Shown here piece by piece: positions 1 to 8,600 of a DNA stretch of 26,586 nt. The notes below the pieces were generated by a model, which was given only the letters and a program-made list of their open reading frames with translations, did no database searches and had not been told where the DNA came from. Position numbers and translations under genes: made by a program. Position 1 is the first letter of the stretch. Each line of letters begins with the position of its first letter. Location of the stretch: assembly GCA_037443085.1 (NCBI GenBank), contig JBBIPA010000028.1, forward strand, positions 1 to 26,586, in the 5' to 3' direction. Origin of the DNA: JBBIPA01 sp037443085. Lineage in GTDB: Bacteria > Chloroflexota > Dehalococcoidia > GIF9 > UBA5629.

Positions 1-129
1 ACGAACGTAATTAATCGGATAACAGCTTACTTTCAGTTAATTTGGACAGCAATGATAGCAAGTATGTCCTTGTCCCTGGTGAAGTAGGACTTCAAGCATT
101 GTGGAGAAGTACTAAGGGGGTACGTAAAG

Positions 130-273
130 ATGCTGTCTAAAATGTTACTGGTTGGTTGGGACATTGCCGGCATCTATCTGGCAATTAAGAACCTGGGGTT
201 TACTATCGAATCATTTTCTATTGCGCTGTTGATGACGGTAGTGCTGGGCTGGTTATTGATTTACGTGACATAG
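130..273 (+). CDS. Small hydrophobic membrane peptide, 47 aa, unknown
   Basis: I do not recognise this gene. The frame runs from ATG to TAG and has a strong Shine-Dalgarno (AAGGGGG at 114-120, 9 bases before the start), which is the main reason to believe it. The product has two hydrophobic stretches: roughly residues 6-21, which contain one Asp and one Lys, and residues 29-46, which look like a clean membrane helix. There are no cysteines and no recognisable motif. The size recalls small membrane-anchor subunits, but nothing in the sequence ties it to a particular partner, and the following hydrolase starts 136 bases downstream after two hairpins, so co-transcription is uncertain. It could also be a chance frame. 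Confidence 0.5.
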   Translation: MLSKMLLVGWDIAGIYLAIKNLGFTIESFSIALLMTVVLGWLLIYVT

Positions 274-284
274 TAAACTCTCAA

Positions 285-310
285 GCCCATCCCCCAAATG
301 GCTGATGGGC
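285..310 (+). terminator. Hairpin after the 47-aa gene, possible terminator
   Basis: A perfect 7-bp inverted repeat, GCCCATC (285-291) and GATGGGC (304-310), encloses a 12-base loop and begins 11 bases after the stop codon of the small membrane peptide. No T-run follows, so it is not a textbook intrinsic terminator. It may be a 3' end stabiliser or an attenuating structure. Confidence 0.3.
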
Positions 311-357
311 ATAAGCCAGAAGTATGATTTCAAAGTCAGCCTGTCGGCATCAGTAAA

Positions 358-375
358 ACCGTCCTGTAAGACGGT
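358..375 (+). other. Short perfect stem-loop upstream of the hydrolase
   Basis: ACCGTC (358-363), a 6-base loop and GACGGT (370-375) form a perfect 6-bp stem. It ends 21 bases before a TATACT hexamer (397-402) that lies 7 bases ahead of the hydrolase ATG. It could be a terminator arm or an operator; no T-run follows. The function is unknown. Confidence 0.3.
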
Positions 376-409
376 GTTAGCATGCCAGTTCCGGGGTATA
401 CTGGAAAGC

Positions 410-1246
410 ATGAAAGATAACGGATATGCCAATACTGCCACATTGCCCCGGGTTGCCGGCAGGAAAGAGATACCGGTGGTGTTCGGCAGCCACGGCATCA
501 GGCTGCACGGCAAAATCATGCTGCCGGCGCAGGCTACTGCTGCTAATCCCGTCCCCGGTGCCGTTCTCTGCCACGGTTTTGGTGCCGACCGCAAAGTGAT
601 GGAATCCAGCGCCCTGCTTCTGGTCAAGAAGGGGATAGCCACCATCGTCTTCGATTTGCGCGGCCATGGCTTGAGTGAGGGTTGCCTCGACGGCAACTTT
701 TATCACGATGTCATCGATGCCTGGCAGACGCTTACCGGTTTGCCCGAAGTGGATAAGTCGCGGGTGGCACTCATCGGGCACAGCCTGGGCGCCCTGTCCT
801 CTATCCTGGCAGCAAGAAAGATAAAGAAGCCGAAGGCGATAGTGGCGCTATCATGCCCCTATGAAATCAACGGGAAGCTGTTTAACAACCCGTCCCACAT
901 AGCTTTTCCGGTGGCAAGGTGGGCAATTTCGCTTCTCTGGCGAGCGACCGTCTGGGTCAGCCGCCTCAACGTGAAAGTTGACTGGAACAAATTCCTAGAG
1001 GCACTACCTCAAATAAAGGTTTCCTCAGCTCTGGTGGAGCTGGAGGAATGTGCCAAGCTTTTCATCTTCGGCGCCAGCGACCCGATAACTCCATATCACC
1101 GTTTCATCCCCGTTTATGAGAATGCCCCCGGCCCGAAACAAAAGATGGTAACAAGAGGGTCTCATGCCACGCCGGTGGAGGCGGAGCTCCTCCGCTTTGA
1201 GTGGGTGGGATGGGCGGTGTCGAAATTGACTGCCGGGACAAGATAA
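410..1246 (+). CDS. Alpha/beta hydrolase (serine hydrolase), cytoplasmic
   Basis: A 278-residue single-domain alpha/beta hydrolase. Visible family hallmarks are an HGFGADR oxyanion-region motif near residue 60, a DLRGHGLSEG strand/loop motif near 86, the nucleophile elbow GHSLG near 124, an acid-residue context FGASDP near 223 and the catalytic-His context GSHATP near 251. The triad is therefore complete. The profile fits esterase/lipase-like or dienelactone-hydrolase-like enzymes; the substrate cannot be told. The frame is open back to an ATG at 305, but that start has no ribosome site and would run through a stem-loop, so I chose the ATG at 410. There is no signal peptide. The gene faces the helicase gene tail to tail, with a 51-base gap. 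Confidence 0.85.
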   Translation: MKDNGYANTATLPRVAGRKEIPVVFGSHGIRLHGKIMLPAQATAANPVPGAVLCHGFGADRKVMESSALLLVKKGIATIVFDLRGHGLSEGCLDGNFYHDVIDAWQTLTGLPEVDKSRVALIGHSLGALSSILAARKIKKPKAIVALSCPYEINGKLFNNPSHIAFPVARWAISLLWRATVWVSRLNVKVDWNKFLEALPQIKVSSALVELEECAKLFIFGASDPITPYHRFIPVYENAPGPKQKMVTRGSHATPVEAELLRFEWVGWAVSKLTAGTR

Positions 1247-1257
1247 GGCACTCGTCC

Positions 1258-1306
1258 CGATACTATCGGTGGTATCGCGATAACAGGCATAGCCAGCTCA
1301 GGCTGG
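1258..1306. terminator. Two short inverted repeats between convergent genes
   Basis: CGATAC (1258-1263) pairs with GTATCG (1272-1277), and CCAGC (1293-1297) pairs with GCTGG (1302-1306). They lie in the 51-base gap between the convergent hydrolase and helicase genes, the second overlapping the helicase stop. The position suggests bidirectional termination, but there is no T-run on either strand, so the support is positional only. Confidence 0.25.
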
Positions 1307-2524
1307 TCTGACCAGTTCTCTGCCAAACCGCTTATTTCTCACTGTGCGCTGTTGCGTTCGGCGCGGAGAGCGAGTGTAATTGATACCTGCCACAGCAGCA
1401 GGCGCAGCATAGTCAAAGCCCGGCAGCATTCGGCGCTCCAGTTTTGCCTTGAGAATAAGCTCCAGGTCCCGCACCATGGCGGTATCTTCGCCGGTCACGA
1501 ATGTCAGGGCAGCACCGTTTTTATCAACCCGTCCGGTGCGGCCGATGCGGTGAGTATAGGCATCCGTGCTCTCGGGCATATCGTAATTAATGACATGCGA
1601 AATACTCAAAACATCGATGCCACGGGCAGCAATGTCGGTTGCCACCAGGATTTTGAACGAGCCATCACGGAAGCCATCAAGCGCCGCCTGACGCCTGTTT
1701 TGAGACAGATTACCCTGCAGCGAAGTTGCTTTGAAGCCAGCTCGTTGCAATTGCTGGGTAAGGCGCTCGGTACGGTGTTTGGTGCGCGTAAAGATAAGTA
1801 CCGACTCCGTTTCCGTGCGGCGTAACACTTCTAGCAGCAACGCAGTTTTGAGATGCTGCTTTACCGGGTACAGCGCATGTGAAACCGTGGTTGCCGGTGC
1901 TGTTCTGCCAATTTGCACGGTGACTGGATTATGCAGCACATCCCGTACCAGATGACGGATATCGTCAGGCATGGTGGCTGAGAACAGCAGCGTCTGCCGC
2001 TGAGTTATCAGACACCTCAAAATGCTCTTGATATCCGGGAGAAAGCCCATGTCAAACATCCGGTCTGCCTCGTCGATGACCAGAATTTCCAGGTGTGATA
2101 CATCGATCGTGCCTTTCCAGATGTGGTCGAGCAGCCGGCCGGGACAGGCAACAACTATTTCGGTGCCATTACGCAGTCCACGGGTTTGCTGTTCCATGCT
2201 CACGCCGCCATAAACAGGGATACTCCGCAGTCTGGTTTGCTGCCCCAGTTCATTGATAGCCTCGCAAGTTTGCTCAGCCAGTTCACGCGTGGGCGAGATG
2301 ATGAGGGCACGGAGCCGTCCTCTCGGCCCCTGCAGTAGCCGGTGTAACACTGGCAGGACAAAAGCGGCAGTTTTGCCGGTTCCGGTCTGTGCCAGTCCCA
2401 GAACATCACGGCCATGCATGATGGGAGGAATTGATTGAGCCTGGATAGGCGTGGGCGCAGTATAACCAAGCGCTCTCACACCAGCCATGATGCTCGGGTG
2501 AAAATTGAATGTTTCAAAACTCAT
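1298..2524 (-). CDS. rhlE: DEAD-box ATP-dependent RNA helicase, RhlE type
   Basis: A 408-residue superfamily 2 RNA helicase that unwinds short RNA duplexes using ATP, typically in ribosome assembly, mRNA decay or cold adaptation. Motifs in order: the Q motif GYTAPTPIQ (residues 20-28), Walker A AQTGTGKT (45-52), PTRELAEQ (78-85), PGR near 128, DEAD (151-154), SAT (182-184), ARGID and the motif VI sequence HRIGRTGR in the second RecA domain. The tail after motif VI is short and basic, as in RhlE-like proteins. The frame is open 16 codons further upstream, but the ATG at 2524 is preceded by AGAGG at a good distance and starts the family-like MSFETF, so I used it. The promoter lies about 110 bases upstream, giving a long leader. 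RhlE is the closest named group; the exact subfamily is less certain than the DEAD-box assignment. Confidence 0.93.
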   Translation of the reverse strand: MSFETFNFHPSIMAGVRALGYTAPTPIQAQSIPPIMHGRDVLGLAQTGTGKTAAFVLPVLHRLLQGPRGRLRALIISPTRELAEQTCEAINELGQQTRLRSIPVYGGVSMEQQTRGLRNGTEIVVACPGRLLDHIWKGTIDVSHLEILVIDEADRMFDMGFLPDIKSILRCLITQRQTLLFSATMPDDIRHLVRDVLHNPVTVQIGRTAPATTVSHALYPVKQHLKTALLLEVLRRTETESVLIFTRTKHRTERLTQQLQRAGFKATSLQGNLSQNRRQAALDGFRDGSFKILVATDIAARGIDVLSISHVINYDMPESTDAYTHRIGRTGRVDKNGAALTFVTGEDTAMVRDLELILKAKLERRMLPGFDYAAPAAVAGINYTRSPRRTQQRTVRNKRFGRELVRPA

Positions 2525-2638
2525 TGGATAACCTCTTCTCCTGTTAATTCTAGTTAGAGTTCGGTCATCCAATACTTGATATGAATCTGGGAGGATTCTA
2601 CGAAGCTTGTAAGAACCTAAACTGGAACTATTTGGACT

Positions 2639-2668
2639 ATTATACGCTAAACAGAGCCTTTATGTAAA
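2639..2668 (-). promoter_or_regulatory. Sigma70-type promoter for the helicase gene
   Basis: On the minus strand, TTTACA (2668-2663) is followed after 18 bp by a perfect TATAAT (2644-2639). Transcription would start near 2632, leaving an untranslated leader of about 108 bases before the helicase ATG at 2524. Long leaders are common in cold-regulated helicase genes, but that role is inference. Confidence 0.6.
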
Positions 2669-2680
2669 ATGGGGTAGAAT

Positions 2681-2696
2681 AGAACATCATGGTTCT
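2681..2696. promoter_or_regulatory. Inverted repeat AGAAC-N6-GTTCT, candidate operator
   Basis: A perfect 5-bp dyad with 6-bp spacing sits almost midway between two divergent promoters: 12 bp from the helicase -35 box and 11 bp from the kor operon -35 box. Its centre is about 55 bases upstream of the predicted kor transcription start, a classic position for an activator or a shared regulator. No cognate regulator is encoded next to it. Confidence 0.35.
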
Positions 2697-2707
2697 GTAA
2701 TTTCAAG

Positions 2708-2736
2708 TTGTTAACCACGCCTTAAATTGCTATACT
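2708..2736 (+). promoter_or_regulatory. Sigma70-type promoter of the kor-hdr operon
   Basis: TTGTTA (2708-2713), exactly 17 bp, then TATACT (2731-2736). The expected start point is near 2743, only about 8 bases before the korD ATG, so the leader is too short to carry a ribosome-binding site, and none is seen. Confidence 0.6.
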
Positions 2737-2750
2737 AGCGAAATTCTGCT

Positions 2751-3053
2751 ATGAAGCTGTGGAGAAAGCCCTTCGATCATAACGAGAAAGCCGTTGCACC
2801 GGCAAAGGTACATATCGATAAAGAAAGGTGCAAGGGTTGTCGCTATTGTGTGGAATTCTGTCCCCGCAAAGTTCTAAGTATGAGTTCGGAGATTGGTCCC
2901 AAGGGATATAATCCAGCAATGGTGAGTGACGAAAGTAAATGCCTGGCTTGCGGATTTTGTGAAGCGATCTGCCCGGAGTTCGCTATTAAGCTTTCCGGTA
3001 ATAGTGCCACGGCCGCTGGCACTGAGGATGCAGTCCAGACGGCTAAAAAGTAA
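2751..3053 (+). CDS. korD: 2-oxoacid:ferredoxin oxidoreductase, ferredoxin-like delta subunit
   Basis: A 100-residue protein with two 4Fe-4S motifs of the bacterial ferredoxin type: C27, C30, C33, C37-Pro and C64, C67, C70, C74-Pro. In Kor/Vor-type enzymes this subunit carries electrons from the thiamine site of the catalytic subunits to free ferredoxin. It is the first gene of the operon and is followed after 27 bases by the alpha subunit. The start is well fixed: an in-frame TAG lies at 2736-2738, no other start codon falls before the first cysteine motif, and no Shine-Dalgarno is present. The N-terminus (about 20 residues before the first strand) and Ala/Thr-rich C-terminus are unremarkable. 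The 2-oxoacid used cannot be told from this subunit. Confidence 0.9.
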   Translation: MKLWRKPFDHNEKAVAPAKVHIDKERCKGCRYCVEFCPRKVLSMSSEIGPKGYNPAMVSDESKCLACGFCEAICPEFAIKLSGNSATAAGTEDAVQTAKK

Positions 3054-3080
3054 CGATGATCATTATTTCGAGGTATTTGG

Positions 3081-4226
3081 GTGATTAAGGCATTAACAGG
3101 TTCCTTCTTTATCAACGGAGATACGGCTTGTGCTGAGGGAGCTATTAGCGCAGGCTGTCTTTTTTTTGCTGGTTACCCTATCACCCCTGCAACCGAGGTG
3201 GCAGAGAGAATGGCATTGCGGCTTCCTCAAGTGGGTGGAGTCTACATTCAGATGGAAGATGAGATCGCCTCTATGAATGCGGTGCTTGGTGCGTCCTGGG
3301 CTGGGGTGAAGGCTATGACGGCTACATCTGGTCCTGGCTTTAGCTTGATGATGGAAAACCTTGGGTTGGGGGTGATGCTAGAAACGCCGGCTGTGTTGGT
3401 CAACATACAACGAGCGGGACCTTCTACCGGGTTGCCTACTCTGGTGGGTCAAGGAGATATGATGCAGGCACGGTGGGGTTCTCATGGGTGTTACGAGATA
3501 ATAGCTCTGGCACCGAGCTCACCTCAGGAGATGTTTGATTTTACTTTGATGGCTTTTAACTTGTCAGAGAAATACCGGGTACCTGTGCTGATTATGTCTG
3601 ACGAGGTTGTGGGGCACATGAGTGAGAAGGTAATAATACCACCAGTGGCTCTGGAAGACCTGGTCAGTAGAAAACGACCGAAGACCGGGCCAGATAAGTA
3701 CTTACAATATAAGGCTGATGCTGATTTGGTTCCGCCCATGGCTATTGCCGGTGAGGGATATCGTTTTCATGCCACTGGTTTAACTCACGATGAAAGAGGC
3801 TATCCAGCGATGACTGCTGAAGCTCAAGACCGCCTGGTAAGGCGTTTGGTAGATAAGATAAGATTCAACAAGAAAGATATAATCAATTATAAAGAAGTTC
3901 AGGTTGATGATGCCGATGTTGTTGTCTGTGCCTATGGAATTTCTGCCCGCATTGCTCGAATGGCGGTGCAGCAGGCACGCCAGCAAGGTATTCGAGCGGG
4001 GATGTTGCAACTGATCACTGTATGGCCATTTGCCGAAGAACGAGTTCGGACACTGGCGGCACAGGTTAAGGCGTTCATTGTCCCCGAGATCAACTATGGC
4101 CAGATTGTTTTTGAGGTGGAACGATGTGCTGGGGGTAAGACTAAAACAGTGTTATTACCCCATATGGGTGGTAGTGTGCATAAGCCAGAGACTATTCTTG
4201 AGGCGATAAAGGAATTGGCAAAATGA
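3081..4226 (+). CDS. korA: 2-oxoacid:ferredoxin oxidoreductase alpha subunit
   Basis: A 381-residue alpha chain carrying the pyrimidine-binding and transketolase C-terminal-like domains of the 2-oxoacid:ferredoxin oxidoreductase family. Family-like blocks include GYPITPATEV near residue 31, MEDEIASMNAVLGASWAG (about 53-70), the TATSGPGFSLM block just after it, and GPSTGLPT followed by QGDMMQARWGSHG, which is the KorA pattern rather than that of pyruvate enzymes. The complex converts 2-oxoacid plus CoA to acyl-CoA and CO2, reducing ferredoxin; 2-oxoglutarate is the usual KorA substrate, but branched-chain oxoacids cannot be excluded. The start is GTG with a GAGG site 8 bases upstream. The end overlaps the beta subunit start by 4 bases (ATGA), a sign of translational coupling. 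Confidence 0.93.
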   Translation: MIKALTGSFFINGDTACAEGAISAGCLFFAGYPITPATEVAERMALRLPQVGGVYIQMEDEIASMNAVLGASWAGVKAMTATSGPGFSLMMENLGLGVMLETPAVLVNIQRAGPSTGLPTLVGQGDMMQARWGSHGCYEIIALAPSSPQEMFDFTLMAFNLSEKYRVPVLIMSDEVVGHMSEKVIIPPVALEDLVSRKRPKTGPDKYLQYKADADLVPPMAIAGEGYRFHATGLTHDERGYPAMTAEAQDRLVRRLVDKIRFNKKDIINYKEVQVDDADVVVCAYGISARIARMAVQQARQQGIRAGMLQLITVWPFAEERVRTLAAQVKAFIVPEINYGQIVFEVERCAGGKTKTVLLPHMGGSVHKPETILEAIKELAK

Positions 4227-5077
4227 GCGAGGGTAATGTAGCTGTGGAAGCTACATCAATTGAAAAGTATCTGAGGCAGGACAGGATGCCTCATATCTGG
4301 TGCCCTGGTTGTGGCATCGGGTCAGTTTTGGGATGTTTCCTTAGGGCTGTTGATCGTAGCCAGATAAATCCCGATAAGGTCGCTGTGGTTTCAGGCATAG
4401 GTTGCACTGGTAGGGTGGCTGGCTATGTGAAGCTGGATTCCTTTCATACCACGCATGGTCGTGCTGTCCCCTTTGCTACTGGTTTGAAACTGGCTAATCC
4501 CGAGCTAAAAGTAGTGGTTTTTTCTGGTGATGGAGACTTGGTGGCTATAGGTGGTAATCATTTGATTCATGCGGCACGCCGAAACATTGATATGACCATA
4601 ATCTGTGTTAACAATTTTAACTATGGCATGACCGGTGGGCAGGTGGGGCCTACTGCTCCTTTCCAGGCTCGTACCACCACTACTCCTTATGGCAATTTTG
4701 AGCCACCTTTTAATTTGCCTTACTTGGTAGCTGCTAGCGGTGCTCCTTATGTGGCACGGTGGACGGTGATACACCTGCGTCAACTGGAAAGCGCTATCGT
4801 CGAAGCGCTGGCGCGGTCGGGATTTAATTTCATAGAAGTCATTGGTCCCTGCCCACCTGTCTATGGACGCATGAATAAGGAGCCTACTGGCATGGATTCG
4901 CTACATTACTATCAACAGAAAAGCGTGATCCGAAATGGCTCAGACCCTAAAGATGCAGGCATAGATTTGAATGGAACTATTGTGGTAGGGAAGTTCGTGG
5001 ACAGTAAACGTCCTACGCTTTGGGATAGTCTTAGTCAGGTCTTTGCCAAGGCAAAGGAGAGGACAAGAATAGATTGA
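4223..5077 (+). CDS. korB: 2-oxoacid:ferredoxin oxidoreductase beta subunit (TPP-binding)
   Basis: A 284-residue thiamine-diphosphate-binding beta chain. The N-terminal CPGC pair (C27, C30) followed by G-rich sequence, SGIGCTGR (57-64), the Mg/TPP motif beginning GDGD at 103 and ending at the NNFNYGMTGGQ block (130-140), and the following PTAPF segment match KorB/PorB-type beta subunits. It forms the active site together with KorA. It overlaps korA by 4 bases and is followed 27 bases later by korC, giving the order delta-alpha-beta-gamma typical of Kor operons. The protein is near the usual family length and every key motif is intact, so the enzyme should be functional. The oxoacid specificity remains open. 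Confidence 0.93.
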   Translation: MSEGNVAVEATSIEKYLRQDRMPHIWCPGCGIGSVLGCFLRAVDRSQINPDKVAVVSGIGCTGRVAGYVKLDSFHTTHGRAVPFATGLKLANPELKVVVFSGDGDLVAIGGNHLIHAARRNIDMTIICVNNFNYGMTGGQVGPTAPFQARTTTTPYGNFEPPFNLPYLVAASGAPYVARWTVIHLRQLESAIVEALARSGFNFIEVIGPCPPVYGRMNKEPTGMDSLHYYQQKSVIRNGSDPKDAGIDLNGTIVVGKFVDSKRPTLWDSLSQVFAKAKERTRID

Positions 5078-5104
5078 AGTTCTTGTTGAATTGGCTGGAA
5101 AAGT

Positions 5105-5668
5105 ATGAGCAGGAAAGAGATTAGAATAGCTGGTTTTGGTGGTCAGGGTGTTATACTATCAGGCACCATAGTGGGTAAAGCAGCATCGATTTATGACAAT
5201 GGTTATGCTGCATTGACACAAAGCTATGGCCCTGAGTCTCGAGGCGGCTCTTGTCGTGCTGAAGTGGTAGTTAGTAATGAACCTGTAGATTACCCTTACG
5301 TAGCCAATCCTGATGTTGTAATTGTACTTTCTCAGGAGGCATACAAAGAGTTCGGGAAGAATGTACCTAAGGGTAGCCTGTTGATAGTTGACTCCGATTT
5401 AGTCAAGGTTGATTCACCACAAAAAACCAAACTACTTTTTATCCCCGCCAGCCGTATGGCACAGGAATTAGGACGTCCGGTAGTGGCTAATATCATTGTG
5501 ATGGGATTTCTGGCAGCCACCAGCGACATTGTATCCTGTGAAGCCCTTAAGAAGGCGGTTCTGGACTCCGTGCCGCCAGGAACGGAAGATTTTAACAAGA
5601 AAGCCTTCGAGTTAGGTTATAATTATGGAATCGAGGATGGCAGGAAAGTCAAAGACCGGAGCAACTAA
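5105..5668 (+). CDS. korC: 2-oxoacid:ferredoxin oxidoreductase gamma subunit
   Basis: A 187-residue gamma chain. The N-terminal glycine-rich sequence GFGGQGVILSG (about 10-20) and the following SYGPESRGG block are diagnostic of the gamma domain, which in this family contributes to CoA binding and holds the assembly together. It completes a KorDABC set. It starts 27 bases after korB, and its 3' end overlaps the next gene by 44 bases, tying the oxidoreductase physically and probably translationally to the downstream Hdr-type proteins. The last residues are Lys/Asp/Arg-rich and are the part shared with the overlapping frame. Confidence 0.92.
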   Translation: MSRKEIRIAGFGGQGVILSGTIVGKAASIYDNGYAALTQSYGPESRGGSCRAEVVVSNEPVDYPYVANPDVVIVLSQEAYKEFGKNVPKGSLLIVDSDLVKVDSPQKTKLLFIPASRMAQELGRPVVANIIVMGFLAATSDIVSCEALKKAVLDSVPPGTEDFNKKAFELGYNYGIEDGRKVKDRSN

Positions 5669-8600
5669 AGGCGCCGCTATTATTGGCAACAGCATTGCCG
5701 CAGTACAAGCAGCACTCACTCTAGCGCAGATGGGTGTTGAAGTTAAACTGATCACAAACTCCCCGTCATTGGGCTGTGATGGCATCATCAGTGGCGTATC
5801 AAATACTTCTCCTCAGGACAAGCGTTTTATTTTGCCCCTGTTGTTACAGGCACTAAAGCATCCTCTGGTTACCTTATATACACGTGCCAAAGTGGAGTCT
5901 ATTGTGGGGAATGGTAGTGATTTTCGGCTTAATTTAGTTCAGATGCCCCGTTACATTAACGAGGAACTCTGTACCAGTTGCGGCAGTTGTCAGGCTGAAT
6001 GTTCGGCAAGGATAACGACCATTGTTGAGGGGCATAAGATAGAGCATACGGCAATTCACACACCATTGTTGAAATCAAGGGCTGTTCCTTCGGCTTATGT
6101 AATAGATAAGAACGGCCTGGCACCCTGCCAGGTTGCCTGTCCTCTAGGCATAAATGTGCAGGGTTTTATTTCCTTGCTGGCAAATGATAAGACCGATAAA
6201 GCATTAGGTCTGATCAATGAATCGGCACCGCTTGCAGGCATATTAGGCAGGGTTTGTAAACATCCCTGTGAAGATAGTTGTAATCGGAGCAAGGTTGACG
6301 CCCCGGTATTTGTGCGAGCGCTTCATCGCTATGCAGCAGATAACGCTCCTGGCGGGACTGTGTATAAGCACAAACTTCCCCCTAAATCCAGGGAAGAAAA
6401 GATAGCAATTGTAGGCAGTGGTCCCGCAGGATTGACTGCTGCCTGGGAACTCACCCGTCGTGGATATTCACCAGTGGTATTTGAATCTCATAGTGTTATC
6501 GGAGGGATGCTGGCTACCGGTATTCCGCGTTTTCGGCTTCCTCGAGAAGTGCGTGAGAGGGAGATCGAAGCTATTACCAAGCTCGGAGTAAATATAAGGA
6601 CAGGAATCACCGTCGGCAGGGATGTGACCTTTGTCTATTTAAAAGAACGTGGCTATAAAGCCTTTTTCCTAGCCATTGGTACACAACAGAATAATAAGCT
6701 CAATGTGCCCGGTGAGGAACTAGATGGAGTGGTGGATTGCATGTCACTGTTGCTCACATTGAATTTGAAAGTAGATACTTTTGTGGGTTCGAAAATAGTG
6801 ATTGTTGGTGGAGGCAATGCTGCTATCGACTGTGCTCGTGTGGCACTGCGCAGCGGTGCACCGAAAGTGACTATTGTATATCGGCGTACCAGAGCGGAGA
6901 TGCCAGCCGACCCTGAAGAGGTCACCGAAGCAATTCACGAAGGTGTAAATATCGAATATCAGGTCATCCCCATAGAGATTCTGGGTAATGGCTTGAGTGT
7001 TACAGGCGTGCGTTGCCAAAAAGCCAGGTTGGCAGATGAGATTATGGAAAACGGACAACAAAAACCAGAGCCGATAGCGGGCACCGATTTTATCATAGAT
7101 GCGGATCATGTGGTGGTGGCCGTAGGTCAATCGTCTAATGCTTCGCAATTGGACATAGATGGATTGAAAATAGAGGCTCGTACCGGTGTGGTTAAAGTGA
7201 ATCCACTGACACTGGAAACCAGCGTTCCCGGTGTTTTTGCTGGTGGTGATTGTATCACTGGCCCTAACAATGTGGTGGATGCTATGGCTGCGGGTTTGAG
7301 GGCAGCAGAGTCGATAGACAGATATCTGCGAGGCAATCACCTTGAGGCGGGACGCAGCCTTGAACCGCCGAAAACTGCTGAGGTTGCGCTGGGCGCTGTC
7401 GAGATGTCGCATTATAAGCGGGCTATCATGCCTGTTATCAAGCTGCACAAGAGATTGACCAGTCTGGAGGAGACCACTACTGGCTTGACAGCACAGGTGG
7501 CACATAGGGAGTCGCATCGTTGCCTCAATTGTGCACTGTGCAGTCGGTGCATGGAGTGTGTCGCTGCCTGCGATCTGAAAGCAGTGTTTCATGACGATGT
7601 TGACAAGCGTAGCGAATTGAGAGCACAGGCAGTGCTGAAGTTTGTTAATGCTGATTTGGAAGTCGATAGTCCTAATGATAATGGCGTTTTAAAGTTGGTG
7701 GATGGTGTACAATTGATTTCCCCTGATATCAACGGCGACCTAGCCACTCAACTCGCTCAAGCAATGGCAGTGGCTTTGGAAACTGCCATTGCTATTAAAC
7801 CCAGGAGAGCGAAGAAGAAGCATGTAGTACAATCAGAGGTTCCACCATTTCAGTCAGAGTTATTATCAAAGCAAGCTGTCAAGAGCAGGCGCATAGGCGT
7901 GTTTCTCTGTCGTTGCGGAGACAGTATCAGCTCAGTTATCGATTTCGAGGCAATTGCCAGAGATCTCTCTGGTCTTTCTCGAGTGACTTTTATTCACGAA
8001 ATATCGCAGGCATGTACCGAGGCGGGGGCCAAACAGTTAGCTGCCAAGGTTGACGCACAACGGCTGGATAATGTAGTGCTGGCAGCTTGCAGATGCTGTA
8101 ATGTGGAGCAGATATGCTATAGCTGTACTGACCGGCGGAGCCTCTGCCTTAAATATATGAATAAACACCTTATTTCACATCGGAATACCTTCATGGAGTT
8201 TGTTAATATTCGAGAGCAATGTGCCTGGGTGCACAAAGATAGACCCAGAGATGCCACAATCAAGGCAACGAGGATGATCTCATCTGGGGTTAGCCGTGCT
8301 CTGGCTGCTTCTACGGTACTCCTGCCGGAACAGCCGGTGCTGGAACGAGTGCTTATCGTTGGAGGCGGATTGGCGAACTTGGCTGCGGCAAGGGCATTGA
8401 CTACCAGAGGTCATCATGTGGAACTTATAGCAACACACAAAGCAGGAAGAGGTCGAGAAGAGGAAGATACGTTGATTCGCGAGATACTTGGCCAGCTTCG
8501 TAAAAAGAACGTGGCAATTAGGCCTTGGCCAGATGCCTTGAGGCTCATTGGTTCTCCGGGGAATTACATAGCTGATTTTCATTATGTTTCACAAGCCGAA

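Noticed and set aside
1..87. Open frame 1 from the left edge to a TAG at 85-87, hydrophobic, possibly the tail of an upstream membrane protein
   Set aside because: Only 28 codons are visible and no motif can be seen; the frame could be open by chance.
2681..2696. SOS box (LexA/DinR type GAAC-N4-GTTC)
   Set aside because: The half-sites match but the spacing is 6 bases, not 4, and neither neighbour is a DNA-repair gene.
6744..7592. Long antisense frame (282 codons) on the minus strand
   Set aside because: It is a shadow of the HdrA/GltD fusion gene, without ribosome site or any recognisable motif.
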